A DNA stretch of 64,000 bases from an uncultured Sphingopyxis sp. (lineage in GTDB: Bacteria > Pseudomonadota > Alphaproteobacteria > Sphingomonadales > Sphingomonadaceae), in NCBI RefSeq assembly GCF_900078365.1, contig NZ_LT598653.1:2232001-2296000 (forward strand), given 5' to 3'. Positions 8,442-16,180 of the stretch are shown piece by piece (position 1 is the stretch's first letter; every line of letters starts with the position of its first letter). The notes beneath the pieces were generated by a model. That model did not search any database. It had not been told where the DNA came from and saw only the letters and a list, made by a program, of their open reading frames with translations. A program made the position numbers and the translations under genes.

Positions 8442-8687
8442 TCAGATATCTTCGTAGGGTCTGCGATCTTCGCGTATCGCCCGTTGATATTCGACGCCGT
8501 CCGGGATGTCGTCCCGATCGGCCCACAATCCGGCCCAACGCTCGATCCAGTCCTTGCTGTTGTCGTTCTGCGTCAGATACAGTTTCACCGCCTCGCGGAT
8601 CGCCGCCGCGCGCGAACGCTTCGACTTCGCCGCCAGCGCGTCGAGCTTTTCGATGTCCTCGTCGGGAATGTCCGTCAGGATTCGCAT
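8442..8687 (-). CDS. vapB: ribbon-helix-helix antitoxin
   Basis: Antitoxin partner of 81 aa. An N-terminal ribbon-helix-helix DNA-binding fold (MRILTDIPDEDIEKLDAL then SRAAAIREAVKLYL, residues about 1-40) is followed by an acidic, Trp-rich tail (DWIERWAGLWADRDD) that would wrap the PIN toxin. Such proteins repress their own promoter together with the toxin, and a double palindrome sits immediately upstream. The predicted transcription start almost coincides with the ATG, so no Shine-Dalgarno is available. Confidence 0.88.
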   Translation of the reverse strand: MRILTDIPDEDIEKLDALAAKSKRSRAAAIREAVKLYLTQNDNSKDWIERWAGLWADRDDIPDGVEYQRAIREDRRPYEDI

Positions 8688-8694
8688 TGATATA

Positions 8695-8722
8695 CTGATA
8701 TCATATCATGATATCATGTCAA
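8695..8722 (-). promoter_or_regulatory. vapBC promoter with twin TGATATCA operators
   Basis: On the minus strand a perfect TTGACA (8722-8717), 16 bp, then TATCAG (8700-8695). The palindrome TGATATCA occurs twice, at 8709-8716 inside the spacer and at 8696-8703 over the -10, 13 bp apart; TGATATA follows at 8688. The -35 overlaps the stop codon of the upstream 104-aa gene. Good candidate for autoregulation by the VapB-VapC complex. Confidence 0.65.
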
Positions 8723-9033
8723 GCGCGCCCGAAATTGCGATCGACGAAGATCATCGCGAACTGCCGCGGATCTGCGGCCTCGCCGTGACCCTCGGCATAG
8801 CGCGCCTTGCCGTCGGTCCATATCTTCCGGATCTGGGCGGGCAATTCGGGGCCGAATTTCATCTGCCGCGCGACAATCTGTTCCCAGTTTCCCTTGACGC
8901 CAAAGCTCTGCTCGAGCTGCGGCGCCATCGCCTGGCAATAGGCCTCCGTCTCGGGGTCGAGTTGGTCGATCGCCTTCAGCACCCACGCGTCGACGAAGCG
9001 CAGGAACGGCTTGTCGGTATAGCGGTCGCTCAT
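8719..9033 (-). CDS. conserved hypothetical protein after glmU
   Basis: Small soluble protein of 104 aa (starts MSDRYTDKPFLRFVDAWVLK), not recognised. It is mostly helical-looking and acidic/aromatic, without Cys pairs, signal peptide or membrane segment. Its ATG overlaps the glmU stop by 4 bases (ATGA), so it is translationally coupled to glmU, which argues that it is real. Its own stop codon is embedded in the vapBC promoter. No function is proposed. Confidence 0.75.
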   Translation of the reverse strand: MSDRYTDKPFLRFVDAWVLKAIDQLDPETEAYCQAMAPQLEQSFGVKGNWEQIVARQMKFGPELPAQIRKIWTDGKARYAEGHGEAADPRQFAMIFVDRNFGRA

Positions 9034-10382
9034 TTCGTGTCCGCCGCCTTCTTCTTGCGCATCGCGTCGTGGAAGCGGTCGGCCCAGCCGGGCTTCATCA
9101 ACTGCTCGCCGCGGACGAGGCGGAGTTCGCCATCGGCGACGTCGCGCGTCACCGCGCTGCCCGCCGCGACGATCGCGTCGGCGCCGATCTTCACCGGCGC
9201 GACGAGCGCGCTGTTCGATCCGATGAAGGCGCGCTCGCCGATCTCGGTCTTATATTTGAAATAGCCATCGTAATTGCAGGTGATCGTCCCCGCGCCGATA
9301 TTCGCGCCCGCCCCGACCGTCGCGTCGCCGAGGTATGTGAGGTGGTTCGCTTTCGCACCCTCGCCGAGCACCGCCTTTTTCGTCTCGACGAAATTGCCGA
9401 TCTTCGCCTTTTCGCCGAGCACCGTGCCCGGGCGCAGACGCGCGAAGGGGCCGACCTCGCAACCCGCGCCGATCGTCGCGCCTTCGATATGGCTGTTGGC
9501 GCGGATGTTGACGCCGTCGGCCACCTTCACCCCCGGGCCGAAAAAGACGTTCGGCTCGATCGTCACGTCGCGGCCGAGCTCGGTATCCCACGAGAACCAG
9601 ACGGTATCGGGCGCGCGCAGCGACGCGCCGCCCGCCATCGCCTCCTCGCGCTTGAACGCCTGCCATTGCGCTTCGGCGGCCGCGAGTTCGGCGCGGCTGT
9701 TGATCCCGGCAACCTCGGCCGCGTCGGCTTCGACAACGGCGACCCGCTGCCCCTCGGCGATCGCGCCGGTCGCGACATCGGGCAGATAATATTCACCCGC
9801 GGCATTGTCGTTGCCGACCGCTTCGAGCAGCCGCCACATGTCGTGGGCGGCCGCCACGATAACGCCCGAGTTGCACAAATCGACCGCGCGTTCTTCGGGG
9901 CTCGCGTCCTTATGCTCGACCATCTTCGACACATTGCCATCGGCATCGGCGATGATCCGCCCATAGGCGGCGGTATCACGCGGGCGGAAACCCAGCACCG
10001 CGACCAGCGCGCCCGTTTCCAGCGGAGCGCAGAGGCGGCGGATGGTCCCGGCGGTGAGCATCGGACAATCGCCGAAACAGACGAGCACAGTGCCGTCGAA
10101 CCCCGCGAGAGCATCCTTCGCCTGAAGTGCGGCATGCGCCGTTCCGAGTTGCGGATCCTGCACCGCGACCAGCGCGCCCGTCCCGGCGACGGCGGCCTCG
10201 ACCTGATCGCGCTTGTCGCCCACGACCACGACCGTCTTCGCGGGCGGCAGCGCGGAAAAACTCGCCATCAGATGCAGCAGCATCGGCCGCCCCGCGATCG
10301 GGTGCAGCACCTTGTGCAGGTCGGACTTCATGCGGGTGCCCTTGCCCGCGGCAAGGATGATGGCGGCGATGGGATTGCTCAT
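9030..10382 (-). CDS. glmU: bifunctional UDP-GlcNAc pyrophosphorylase / glucosamine-1-phosphate acetyltransferase
   Basis: Performs the last two steps to UDP-GlcNAc: acetylation of glucosamine-1-phosphate and uridylyl transfer. The N-terminal nucleotidyltransferase has LAAGKGTRM at residues 10-18 and a VLVCFGDCPML block; the C-terminal half is a left-handed beta-helix of hexapeptide repeats (about residues 250-440) with TKKAVLGEGAKANHLTYLGD and NYDG typical of the acetyltransferase. Length 450 aa is normal. The ATG at 10382 gives the standard N-terminus; an ATG at 10394 is possible. Divergent from gph. Confidence 0.97.
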   Translation of the reverse strand: MSNPIAAIILAAGKGTRMKSDLHKVLHPIAGRPMLLHLMASFSALPPAKTVVVVGDKRDQVEAAVAGTGALVAVQDPQLGTAHAALQAKDALAGFDGTVLVCFGDCPMLTAGTIRRLCAPLETGALVAVLGFRPRDTAAYGRIIADADGNVSKMVEHKDASPEERAVDLCNSGVIVAAAHDMWRLLEAVGNDNAAGEYYLPDVATGAIAEGQRVAVVEADAAEVAGINSRAELAAAEAQWQAFKREEAMAGGASLRAPDTVWFSWDTELGRDVTIEPNVFFGPGVKVADGVNIRANSHIEGATIGAGCEVGPFARLRPGTVLGEKAKIGNFVETKKAVLGEGAKANHLTYLGDATVGAGANIGAGTITCNYDGYFKYKTEIGERAFIGSNSALVAPVKIGADAIVAAGSAVTRDVADGELRLVRGEQLMKPGWADRFHDAMRKKKAADTK

Positions 10383-10441
10383 GGCCGCTGCCATGCCAGC
10401 AAATCATTGCGGTTTCCAGAGCATCGCGCCATGCGCGGCGG

Positions 10442-11104
10442 ATGAACGGATTTCCTTTCGCGACCATCGGCTTCGACCTCGACGGCACGCTCATCGACAC
10501 GCTCGGCGACCTTGCCGCGGCGGTCAATCATACGCTCGCGCAAATGGATCGCGCGCCGCTTGCCGAGGCGGCGGTGCGGCCGATGATCGGGCGCGGCGCG
10601 AAGCATATGCTCGAAGAGGGCTTGCGCGCCTCGGGCGGCGTTCCCGATGGCGCGGTCGAACGCCTCTATCCGGAACTGCTGCGCTTTTACGAAGCGCATA
10701 TCGCGGTCCACAGCCGCCCCTTTCCGGGCGTCGTCGCCGCGCTCGACCGGCTCGACGCGCTCGGCGTGCGCACCGCGGTCGTGACCAACAAGCTCGAGGG
10801 ACTCGCGCGCCAGTTGCTCGGCGAACTGGGCCTCGCCGACCGGATGGCGACGATCATCGGCGGCGACACGGTGGGAGCACGCAAACCCTCGCCCGAGCCG
10901 ATCCGCGCGATGATCGAGCGGTGCGGCGGAGGGCCCGCGGCCTTCGTCGGCGACAGCATCTATGACGTCATGGCGGCGAAGAATGCGGACGTGCCGAGCG
11001 TCGCGGTCAGCTTCGGCTTCCTCGACCGGCCCGCGGGCGAGCTGGGCGCCGACCATGTGATCGATCATTATGACGAACTGGTCCCGCTGCTCGCGCGGCT
11101 CTAG
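10442..11104 (+). CDS. gph: phosphoglycolate phosphatase
   Basis: HAD-superfamily phosphatase of 220 aa that removes 2-phosphoglycolate formed during DNA repair and other oxidative damage. Motif I FDLDGTLIDT (residues 11-20) has the nucleophile Asp12; VVTNKLEGLAR is motif II, GARKPSPEP the lysine motif and FVGDSIYDVMAA the acidic motif III. The match to Gph rather than other HAD phosphatases rests on GTLIDTLGDL and overall layout. Divergent from glmU with about 60 bp between the starts. Confidence 0.85.
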   Translation: MNGFPFATIGFDLDGTLIDTLGDLAAAVNHTLAQMDRAPLAEAAVRPMIGRGAKHMLEEGLRASGGVPDGAVERLYPELLRFYEAHIAVHSRPFPGVVAALDRLDALGVRTAVVTNKLEGLARQLLGELGLADRMATIIGGDTVGARKPSPEPIRAMIERCGGGPAAFVGDSIYDVMAAKNADVPSVAVSFGFLDRPAGELGADHVIDHYDELVPLLARL

Positions 11105-11114
11105 TCTCCTCCCC

Positions 11115-11142
11115 CGTCAGCCCGGCCTGCGCCGGGATGACG
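11115..11142. terminator. hairpin between convergent gph and nucleotidyltransferase genes
   Basis: One arm of the CGTCATCCCGGC family: CGTCAGCCCGGC-CTGC-GCCGGGATGACG. It sits 11 bp after the gph stop and 14 bp before the convergent gene's end. It lacks a T-run, so a Rho-independent role is uncertain. Confidence 0.45.
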
Positions 11143-11155
11143 GATATCAGAAGCC

Positions 11156-12187
11156 CTATCGTTTCCGCCACTTCGTCCAGAGATGCTTCGCGAGCATCGC
11201 GGGCGGCATGCGCAGCCAGTGCGAGCGGATGTAGAAGGCCTGTTCGAGCAGCGGGTTCGTCACCCGCCCCCAGTCGTCGCGCGCGAGCAGTCGGCGGGCG
11301 AACAGATCGTCGCTCCACCGGCGGTCGAACTCGATCGCCGAAGGCCCGGAATAGGCCTTGAGCGGTGTGCCGTAGAGCCGGTGGGAAAGTCGAAAGGCCC
11401 GTTTGACGACATCGACAAGGCCGTGCCGGGCGGCCTCCTCGATCGCGTCGAGATAAAAGTCCGGATCGGCCTTGACGAAATCGAGGACGAGGCAGTGAAA
11501 ATCCCAGAGATTTCTCAGCCCCCCCTGCAAGTCGCCGTCGGCCAGCAGGTGGGCGGCGCAATGGCAGGCCATCGCAGCGGGGTTGAGTATTCGAAAGCCT
11601 GAGGGAAGTTCGACGGCATCGGCGATCAGGACGAGCGCGTCGGGCGTGATGCGATGCGTCTTTGGCAGGATCGTGTGGTGGACGTCGATCATCCGGTCGC
11701 GGCCCGAGTGGATCATCGGCGGCAGCTCGTGCATGTGCGCGCGGTAATAATGATCGTCATAGGGGTCCGACTTGACCCATTCCCACCCCGCCTTGAGCAG
11801 CGCATTTTCGGCGCGGCGGATGTCGGCGGCGAGCACGAGGATGTCGAGGTCGCCGATCTGCCGCCCCGCCGCGCACGCCATGCCCGCGGCGGCATAGGCC
11901 GCGCCCTTGAGCAGCACGAATTCGATCCCCGCGGGCGCGAGCGCGCGGCGCGCCATTTCGGCCTCCCAAAGGGCCTGCGCCTGCGCGACCGCCGCCGCCG
12001 CGCGCTGGTCGGCGAACAGCGCCGCGACGCTGGACGGCAGCGCCGCGCCTTCGAGCCGGTGCGCGAGCGTCGCGAGCATCGCCTCGCTGCGCGCGACGCC
12101 GATCACCCCGTCCCAGTCGCGCGGCGCGAGCGCCGCCGGGGCGCGCCGCCCGGCGAGCAGATCGACGAAGGCGGCGACCGCGCTCAC
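11156..12187 (-). CDS. nucleotidyltransferase family protein (HPr-rel-A operon)
   Basis: Protein of 343 aa with the fold of the uncharacterised NTP_transf_5-type nucleotidyltransferases. The signature GRQIGDLDI at about residues 108-116 gives the metal-binding Asp113 and Asp115, and VLLKGAAY lies just before it; the C-terminal half has many Trp/His/Arg residues (HAAHLLADGDLQGGLRNLWD). It starts at a GTG that overlaps the stop of the HprK-like gene (GTGA). In lasso-peptide clusters of Firmicutes homologous nucleotidyltransferases accompany HprK-like kinases, which suggests peptide or polymer modification; the actual substrate is unknown. Confidence 0.8.
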   Translation of the reverse strand: MSAVAAFVDLLAGRRAPAALAPRDWDGVIGVARSEAMLATLAHRLEGAALPSSVAALFADQRAAAAVAQAQALWEAEMARRALAPAGIEFVLLKGAAYAAAGMACAAGRQIGDLDILVLAADIRRAENALLKAGWEWVKSDPYDDHYYRAHMHELPPMIHSGRDRMIDVHHTILPKTHRITPDALVLIADAVELPSGFRILNPAAMACHCAAHLLADGDLQGGLRNLWDFHCLVLDFVKADPDFYLDAIEEAARHGLVDVVKRAFRLSHRLYGTPLKAYSGPSAIEFDRRWSDDLFARRLLARDDWGRVTNPLLEQAFYIRSHWLRMPPAMLAKHLWTKWRKR

Positions 12188-13050
12188 CGTGCCGCCTCCG
12201 CCCATAATTGCTCGACCAGCGCGATCCCCGCCGCGCTGTCGGGATAGGTGATGCCGAACGCCGGCGTTTCGCGCACCAGCCGCGTCAGCGCGGCGAAGCC
12301 CGCCTCGCCGAGCGCGACATAGTTGGTCGACGCCTCGGTCAGCCTGACGAACGCCTCGCCCTCGCCCATCGGCTCGACGGCGGCCTCTCCCCCAAAGCGC
12401 GGGAAGAGCAGCAGCGCGGGGCGCGCGGGCGCGTGCATCGCGGCGATCGCATCGGCACGCGGGATCAGGTGGCGGACGTCGCCCTTCGGCGTCCCCGTCA
12501 TCAAGGGGCCGAGCCGCGCCGGATCGACGCGCGCCGCGACTTCGGCGATCGCTTCATTTTTCAGACTCACCGCGCGCGGGAAAGCGAAGGCGTCGCCGCC
12601 CGACGGGTCGATCAGCGTGAACTCGTCGCCCATCAGCCGCCAGTCGCCCTCGCCGAGCAGCGCGGCGAGCGTCGATTTGCCCGACCCCGATTCGCCCGAC
12701 ATGATCAGCGCGCGGCCGTCCTTCGCGACCGCGCTCGCGTGGAGCAGCAGGTGCCGTCGCCATCCCAGCGCGACCTGCAAATTCATCCCCATCTCGGCGG
12801 CGAGCAGCCCCATCGACAGCGGCAGCGGCAGCGCGCCGGGCACGACGAAATCGCCGCCGATATGCACCGAGGGGCGCAGCCAGCGCCGCCACGGCCGCCC
12901 CGCGAACAGCCGCACCGTCGCGTCGGCGGGGCGCGTTTCGTCCTGCGGATAGCTCGCATAGAGACGTTCGAGCGCCGCGACCGGTGCCGCCCAGTCGCTG
13001 CCGATGCGGAATTGCACCGGGCCGACCGCGATGCGTGCGCTATGCCTCAC
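12184..13050 (-). CDS. HprK-related kinase A
   Basis: P-loop protein of 288 aa related to HPr serine kinase. HASAVAKDGRALIMSGESGS holds the conserved His-Ala-Ser lead-in and Walker A (GESGSGKST, residues 119-127), and LMGDEFTLID is the Walker B-like strand. The HPr kinase/phosphorylase signature and N-terminal HPrK domain are absent, so it probably phosphorylates something other than HPr. It overlaps both neighbours by 4 bases and is coupled to a PqqD-like protein, the combination named HPr-rel-A in profile libraries. Confidence 0.85.
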   Translation of the reverse strand: MRHSARIAVGPVQFRIGSDWAAPVAALERLYASYPQDETRPADATVRLFAGRPWRRWLRPSVHIGGDFVVPGALPLPLSMGLLAAEMGMNLQVALGWRRHLLLHASAVAKDGRALIMSGESGSGKSTLAALLGEGDWRLMGDEFTLIDPSGGDAFAFPRAVSLKNEAIAEVAARVDPARLGPLMTGTPKGDVRHLIPRADAIAAMHAPARPALLLFPRFGGEAAVEPMGEGEAFVRLTEASTNYVALGEAGFAALTRLVRETPAFGITYPDSAAGIALVEQLWAEAAR

Positions 13051-13328
13051 GCGCGCTCCACCAGCCCCATCGCCGCAAGCTCGGAAAGCCGCTCGGCGAG
13101 GATCGGCTGCGCCTCCTCCGCGCTGCCGAGGTCGAACGTCGCAGCGAGCCGCTCGGCGAGGCGCGCAGGGGTGCAGGCGTCGGCGCCCAGTGCGTCCAAT
13201 ATCTCGGGCACCGGCGACACGACGAGGTGCGTCTGTATCGATCGCCGGTCGAAGATCGCGGTCAGTTCGCCGAGCGGCTCGATATGCAGCGCATCGGCCG
13301 GCGCGGCGCGATAGGCGCGATCAGCCAT
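13047..13328 (-). CDS. PqqD-like protein of the HPr-rel-A system
   Basis: Protein of 93 aa with the size and helical C-terminal pattern of PqqD-like domains (TPARLAERLAATFD... LSELAAMGLVERA), the fold that serves as a peptide recognition element in RiPP biosynthesis. Sequence alone is weak evidence; the call rests on its position, overlapping the HprK-related kinase (ATGA) and the MarR gene (8 bp). It could present a peptide substrate to the kinase, but no precursor peptide was recognised nearby. Confidence 0.7.
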   Translation of the reverse strand: MADRAYRAAPADALHIEPLGELTAIFDRRSIQTHLVVSPVPEILDALGADACTPARLAERLAATFDLGSAEEAQPILAERLSELAAMGLVERA

Positions 13329-13767
13329 AATCTTCGGCGGCGACGATCAGCTTGGCGAGGATCGCCATCAATGTCGCGCGTTCGCGCGCGCTGAGTTTCG
13401 ATTCGAGCTGCGTCTCGCTCGCGAGCGCCGCCGGGACGATCGCGTCATAGAGCGAGCGCCCGGTCTCGGTGAGATCGAGATGGTGCGAGCGCCCGTCGGC
13501 CTCATGCGCCTGGCGCGCGATCAGTTGTCGATCCGCGAGCGCCTTCGCAGCGCGGCTTACCGTGACCTTGTCCATGCGCGTCGCGGCGACGAGTTCGCGC
13601 TGCGTCTTGGGCTGGCCTTCGCCGAGCACCGCCATCAGCCGCCATTCGGGAATCTTGAGTCCGAAGCGATTCTCATATTCGGCGGCGATCCGGCTCGACA
13701 GGGCGTTCGAGGCGATGGACAGGCGATAGGGCAGGAAATTGTCCAGATTCAGCTTCTTCGCGGCCAT
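13321..13767 (-). CDS. MarR family transcriptional regulator
   Basis: Winged helix regulator of 148 aa. The recognition region QRELVAATRMDKVTVSRAAK (about residues 57-76) and wing ADGRSHHLDLTETGR are typical of MarR proteins, which usually repress genes and respond to small anionic or phenolic ligands. It is the first gene of the four-gene operon and overlaps the PqqD-like gene, so it may control that operon or simply be carried with it. Confidence 0.9.
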   Translation of the reverse strand: MAAKKLNLDNFLPYRLSIASNALSSRIAAEYENRFGLKIPEWRLMAVLGEGQPKTQRELVAATRMDKVTVSRAAKALADRQLIARQAHEADGRSHHLDLTETGRSLYDAIVPAALASETQLESKLSARERATLMAILAKLIVAAEDYG

Positions 13768-13893
13768 GCTTACCCAATCCCCACACGCGTCATTCCCGGC
13801 GGCTACTATCCTATCGCCTGTTTCGGACCTGTGAAGGCCGGAATGTCAAACGCACGCTGCCCTACGCGCGGCGCCGTGGCCGGAGGAAAGCAT

Positions 13894-14107
13894 CTCACGC
13901 AAACGCGCAAAGGCGCGAAGAAAGGAAAAATGGACTCACACAAAGACACAAAGAGGGTGGCCTGAACCGGCGTCGCAGTTCCTGGATCGCGCGAAGCCCC
14001 TTTTCACGGTCGCCTGCGGCGACAAGCCACCCCCGCACGAGCGCGCGCCATCTTTGTGTCTTTGTGTGAGATATTCTTTCTTCGCGCCTTTGCGCCTTTG
14101 CGTGAAA
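13894..14107. repeat. long inverted repeat, CTTTGTGTCTTTGTGTGAG / CTTTGCGCCTTTGCGTGA type
   Basis: Fills most of the 349-bp gap between the MarR gene and the TonB receptor. Left arm 13894-13954 contains TCACGCAAACGCGCAAAGGCG and TCACACAAAGACACAAAGA; right arm 14051-14107 carries the reverse complements. About 95 bp of unrelated sequence separates them. The arms themselves are direct repeats of a CAAAG-rich unit. The same kind of sequence is seen scattered in many unrelated bacterial genomes; function unknown. Confidence 0.8.
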
Positions 14108-14116
14108 TTCCGAAAA

Positions 14117-16180
14117 TCAGAAAGACAGGCGCGCACCGATCCACAAGGTCCGCGGCGTCGCGCGCTCGACGATGCCCGAGGAGAAAATCGCCGCCGGCAC
14201 CAGCGCGTCGAACAGATTCTCGCCGCGCGCCTCGATGCTGACCGCCTCGCTGAACCGCCACGACAGCCCGGCGTCCAGCGTCAGCGCGTCGTCGAGCGCC
14301 AGCAGCCCGAGATCATCCTCATTCTGCTCGCCGATATAGCGCAGCGTCGCGAAGCCACCCAACGGTCCTTGCGCATTGCTGCGCAGCGATACGCTACCGC
14401 CATGTTTCGCGATCTGCGCCGGGCGGCGGCCGTCGAGCATCGCCGCTCCGCCCGAAGCGTCGACCTCGGCGTCGGTAAAGGCATAGGTCGCGCGCAGCGT
14501 CGCGGGTCCGATCCGCTGCTCGGCCATCACCTCGACGCCCTTGCTGTCGATCGCGTCGAGATTCTGCCGCTGGTTGAGGTTCGGCGCGAGCGTCACATTG
14601 GCGATGGCGTTCGTCAGCCGGTTGGCGAAGAGCGTGACCGACAGGATCGTCCCGCCGCTTTCCCAGCCGGCGCCGACCTCGCCGCCCCACAGCCGTTCGG
14701 GTTTCAGCATTTCGTTGGCGAGGGTGGTTTCGGCGCCGACGCGGAACGGGCGGTAAAGCTCGTTGAGCGTCGGCAGCCGCCAGCCGCGATAGGCGGCGGC
14801 GCGCAGCGAAACCGAATCCGACGTCCAGCGCACGCCCGCGCGCCCGCTGGCTTCCCATCCCTGCCGCGCGGCAAAGCCGAGATCGGTGATCACCGGCCCG
14901 CCGCCGCGATTGCGCTCGAGCCGATAGCCGGTGCCAAGCCACCAGCGATCGACGCGCCCGCTCAGCGTCCAGAGGAAGCCGTCATATTGGTTGCCCGATG
15001 TCCATTCGGCAAAGGCGCCGACGGTGTCGCTGCTGCCCCCGGCCGAGCGATGGCGGCCGGGAACGCCGTCCGTAAAGAAGAAGTCCTCCTCGGTCCGGCC
15101 CACCGTGCGCCGCCAGTCGGCACCGATGCGGAGCGGATTGGCGTCGCCGATCGCGGGACGCAGTTCGAAGCGGCCGCCGAGGCCGGTGGCGGGGATGCGC
15201 TGGAACAAGGCGGGGTTCGCGCTGCCGCGCCCCGCCGCGACGCTCGCGAAGCCGCTCTCGAAATCGCGGAGCTGGATATAGCCGAGCGCGAGCCATTGGG
15301 TCGCTCCCGCGGGGTCGTGGACGAAACGCACGCTGGCATCGACGCCGCCGGTCTTGCTCGTCGTGAAATCGACGCCGCGATCACGCTGGTCGGAGAAGCC
15401 ACGAACGCTCGCTTCGATCCGGCTGCTGTCGCCGGCATCGAAACGCAGGCGCAGCCCCAACCCGCCCTGCTCATAGGGGGCCGCGCGGTCCGCCGCGCCG
15501 CGCTGTCCTTGTGCGACGGGGATGAACCCGTCGCCCCGGCTATAGCGGCCGTCAACGGCGACCTGCCCGCCGCCGACCTGACCGCCCACCGACGCGGAAG
15601 CGTCCCATCCGTCGCGGCTGCCATAGGCAAGACTCGCTTCGACGCCGTCGGTCATCGTCGAATGGAGGCCGATCGTCCCCGCCAGCGCGCCCGGCCCGTC
15701 GGCGCCGCTGCCCCCGCCGCGCGTCACGACGATGCCGCCGAGACCCACCGCATCATATGCGCTCCACGCGACCCAGCCGCCGAACGGATCGGACTGCGGC
15801 ACGCCATCGAGCGTCACCAGCGCGCGGCTCGACGCATTGCCGCCGAGCCCGCGCAGCGTCACGCCCTGACTTGTCGGATGCGCCGAGCGGCCGTCGGATC
15901 GGCGGAACTGGACGATGCCCGCCTCGTCGCGCAGGCGATTCTCGACACGCACGCCGAGGCCGGGCTGCACGTCGGAAATGACAACCGAACCCTGAACTCT
16001 GTCGCTGTTCGTCCGGCGCAACTGGCCGCTCCCGTTCACGATGATGACGTCGCGCGCAATTCGCTGGCCGAGCCACACGCAGCAGCCCCCGTCGAAATCG
16101 GGTTCGAGTTCGCTCGCCTCCTGCGCTACGGCCGCCGCCGGCAGCGCCAGCACCGCGGTTCCCGCAAGCAGCCGGATCAC
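14117..16180 (-). CDS. TonB-dependent outer-membrane receptor
   Basis: Outer-membrane active-transport barrel of 687 aa. Signal peptide about residues 1-19 (ending AVA-QE), a TonB-box-like stretch RDVIIVNGSG near residue 43, then the plug domain (TLRGLGGNASSRALVTLDGV, GADGPGALAGTIGL) and a beta-barrel that ends in Phe, as expected for BamA recognition. It starts at a GTG overlapping the stop of the upstream glutathione-dependent isomerase gene (GTGA), so the two are coupled. The cargo (siderophore, vitamin, sugar or aromatic compound) cannot be read. Two adjacent Cys (GGCCVWLG) at the mature N-terminus are unusual. Confidence 0.92.
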   Translation of the reverse strand: MIRLLAGTAVLALPAAAVAQEASELEPDFDGGCCVWLGQRIARDVIIVNGSGQLRRTNSDRVQGSVVISDVQPGLGVRVENRLRDEAGIVQFRRSDGRSAHPTSQGVTLRGLGGNASSRALVTLDGVPQSDPFGGWVAWSAYDAVGLGGIVVTRGGGSGADGPGALAGTIGLHSTMTDGVEASLAYGSRDGWDASASVGGQVGGGQVAVDGRYSRGDGFIPVAQGQRGAADRAAPYEQGGLGLRLRFDAGDSSRIEASVRGFSDQRDRGVDFTTSKTGGVDASVRFVHDPAGATQWLALGYIQLRDFESGFASVAAGRGSANPALFQRIPATGLGGRFELRPAIGDANPLRIGADWRRTVGRTEEDFFFTDGVPGRHRSAGGSSDTVGAFAEWTSGNQYDGFLWTLSGRVDRWWLGTGYRLERNRGGGPVITDLGFAARQGWEASGRAGVRWTSDSVSLRAAAYRGWRLPTLNELYRPFRVGAETTLANEMLKPERLWGGEVGAGWESGGTILSVTLFANRLTNAIANVTLAPNLNQRQNLDAIDSKGVEVMAEQRIGPATLRATYAFTDAEVDASGGAAMLDGRRPAQIAKHGGSVSLRSNAQGPLGGFATLRYIGEQNEDDLGLLALDDALTLDAGLSWRFSEAVSIEARGENLFDALVPAAIFSSGIVERATPRTLWIGARLSF

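Noticed and set aside
13936..14136. A short frame reading NFTQRRKGAKKE... on the minus strand
   Set aside because: It is the translation of the CAAAG-rich inverted repeat; such peptides are a known annotation artefact.
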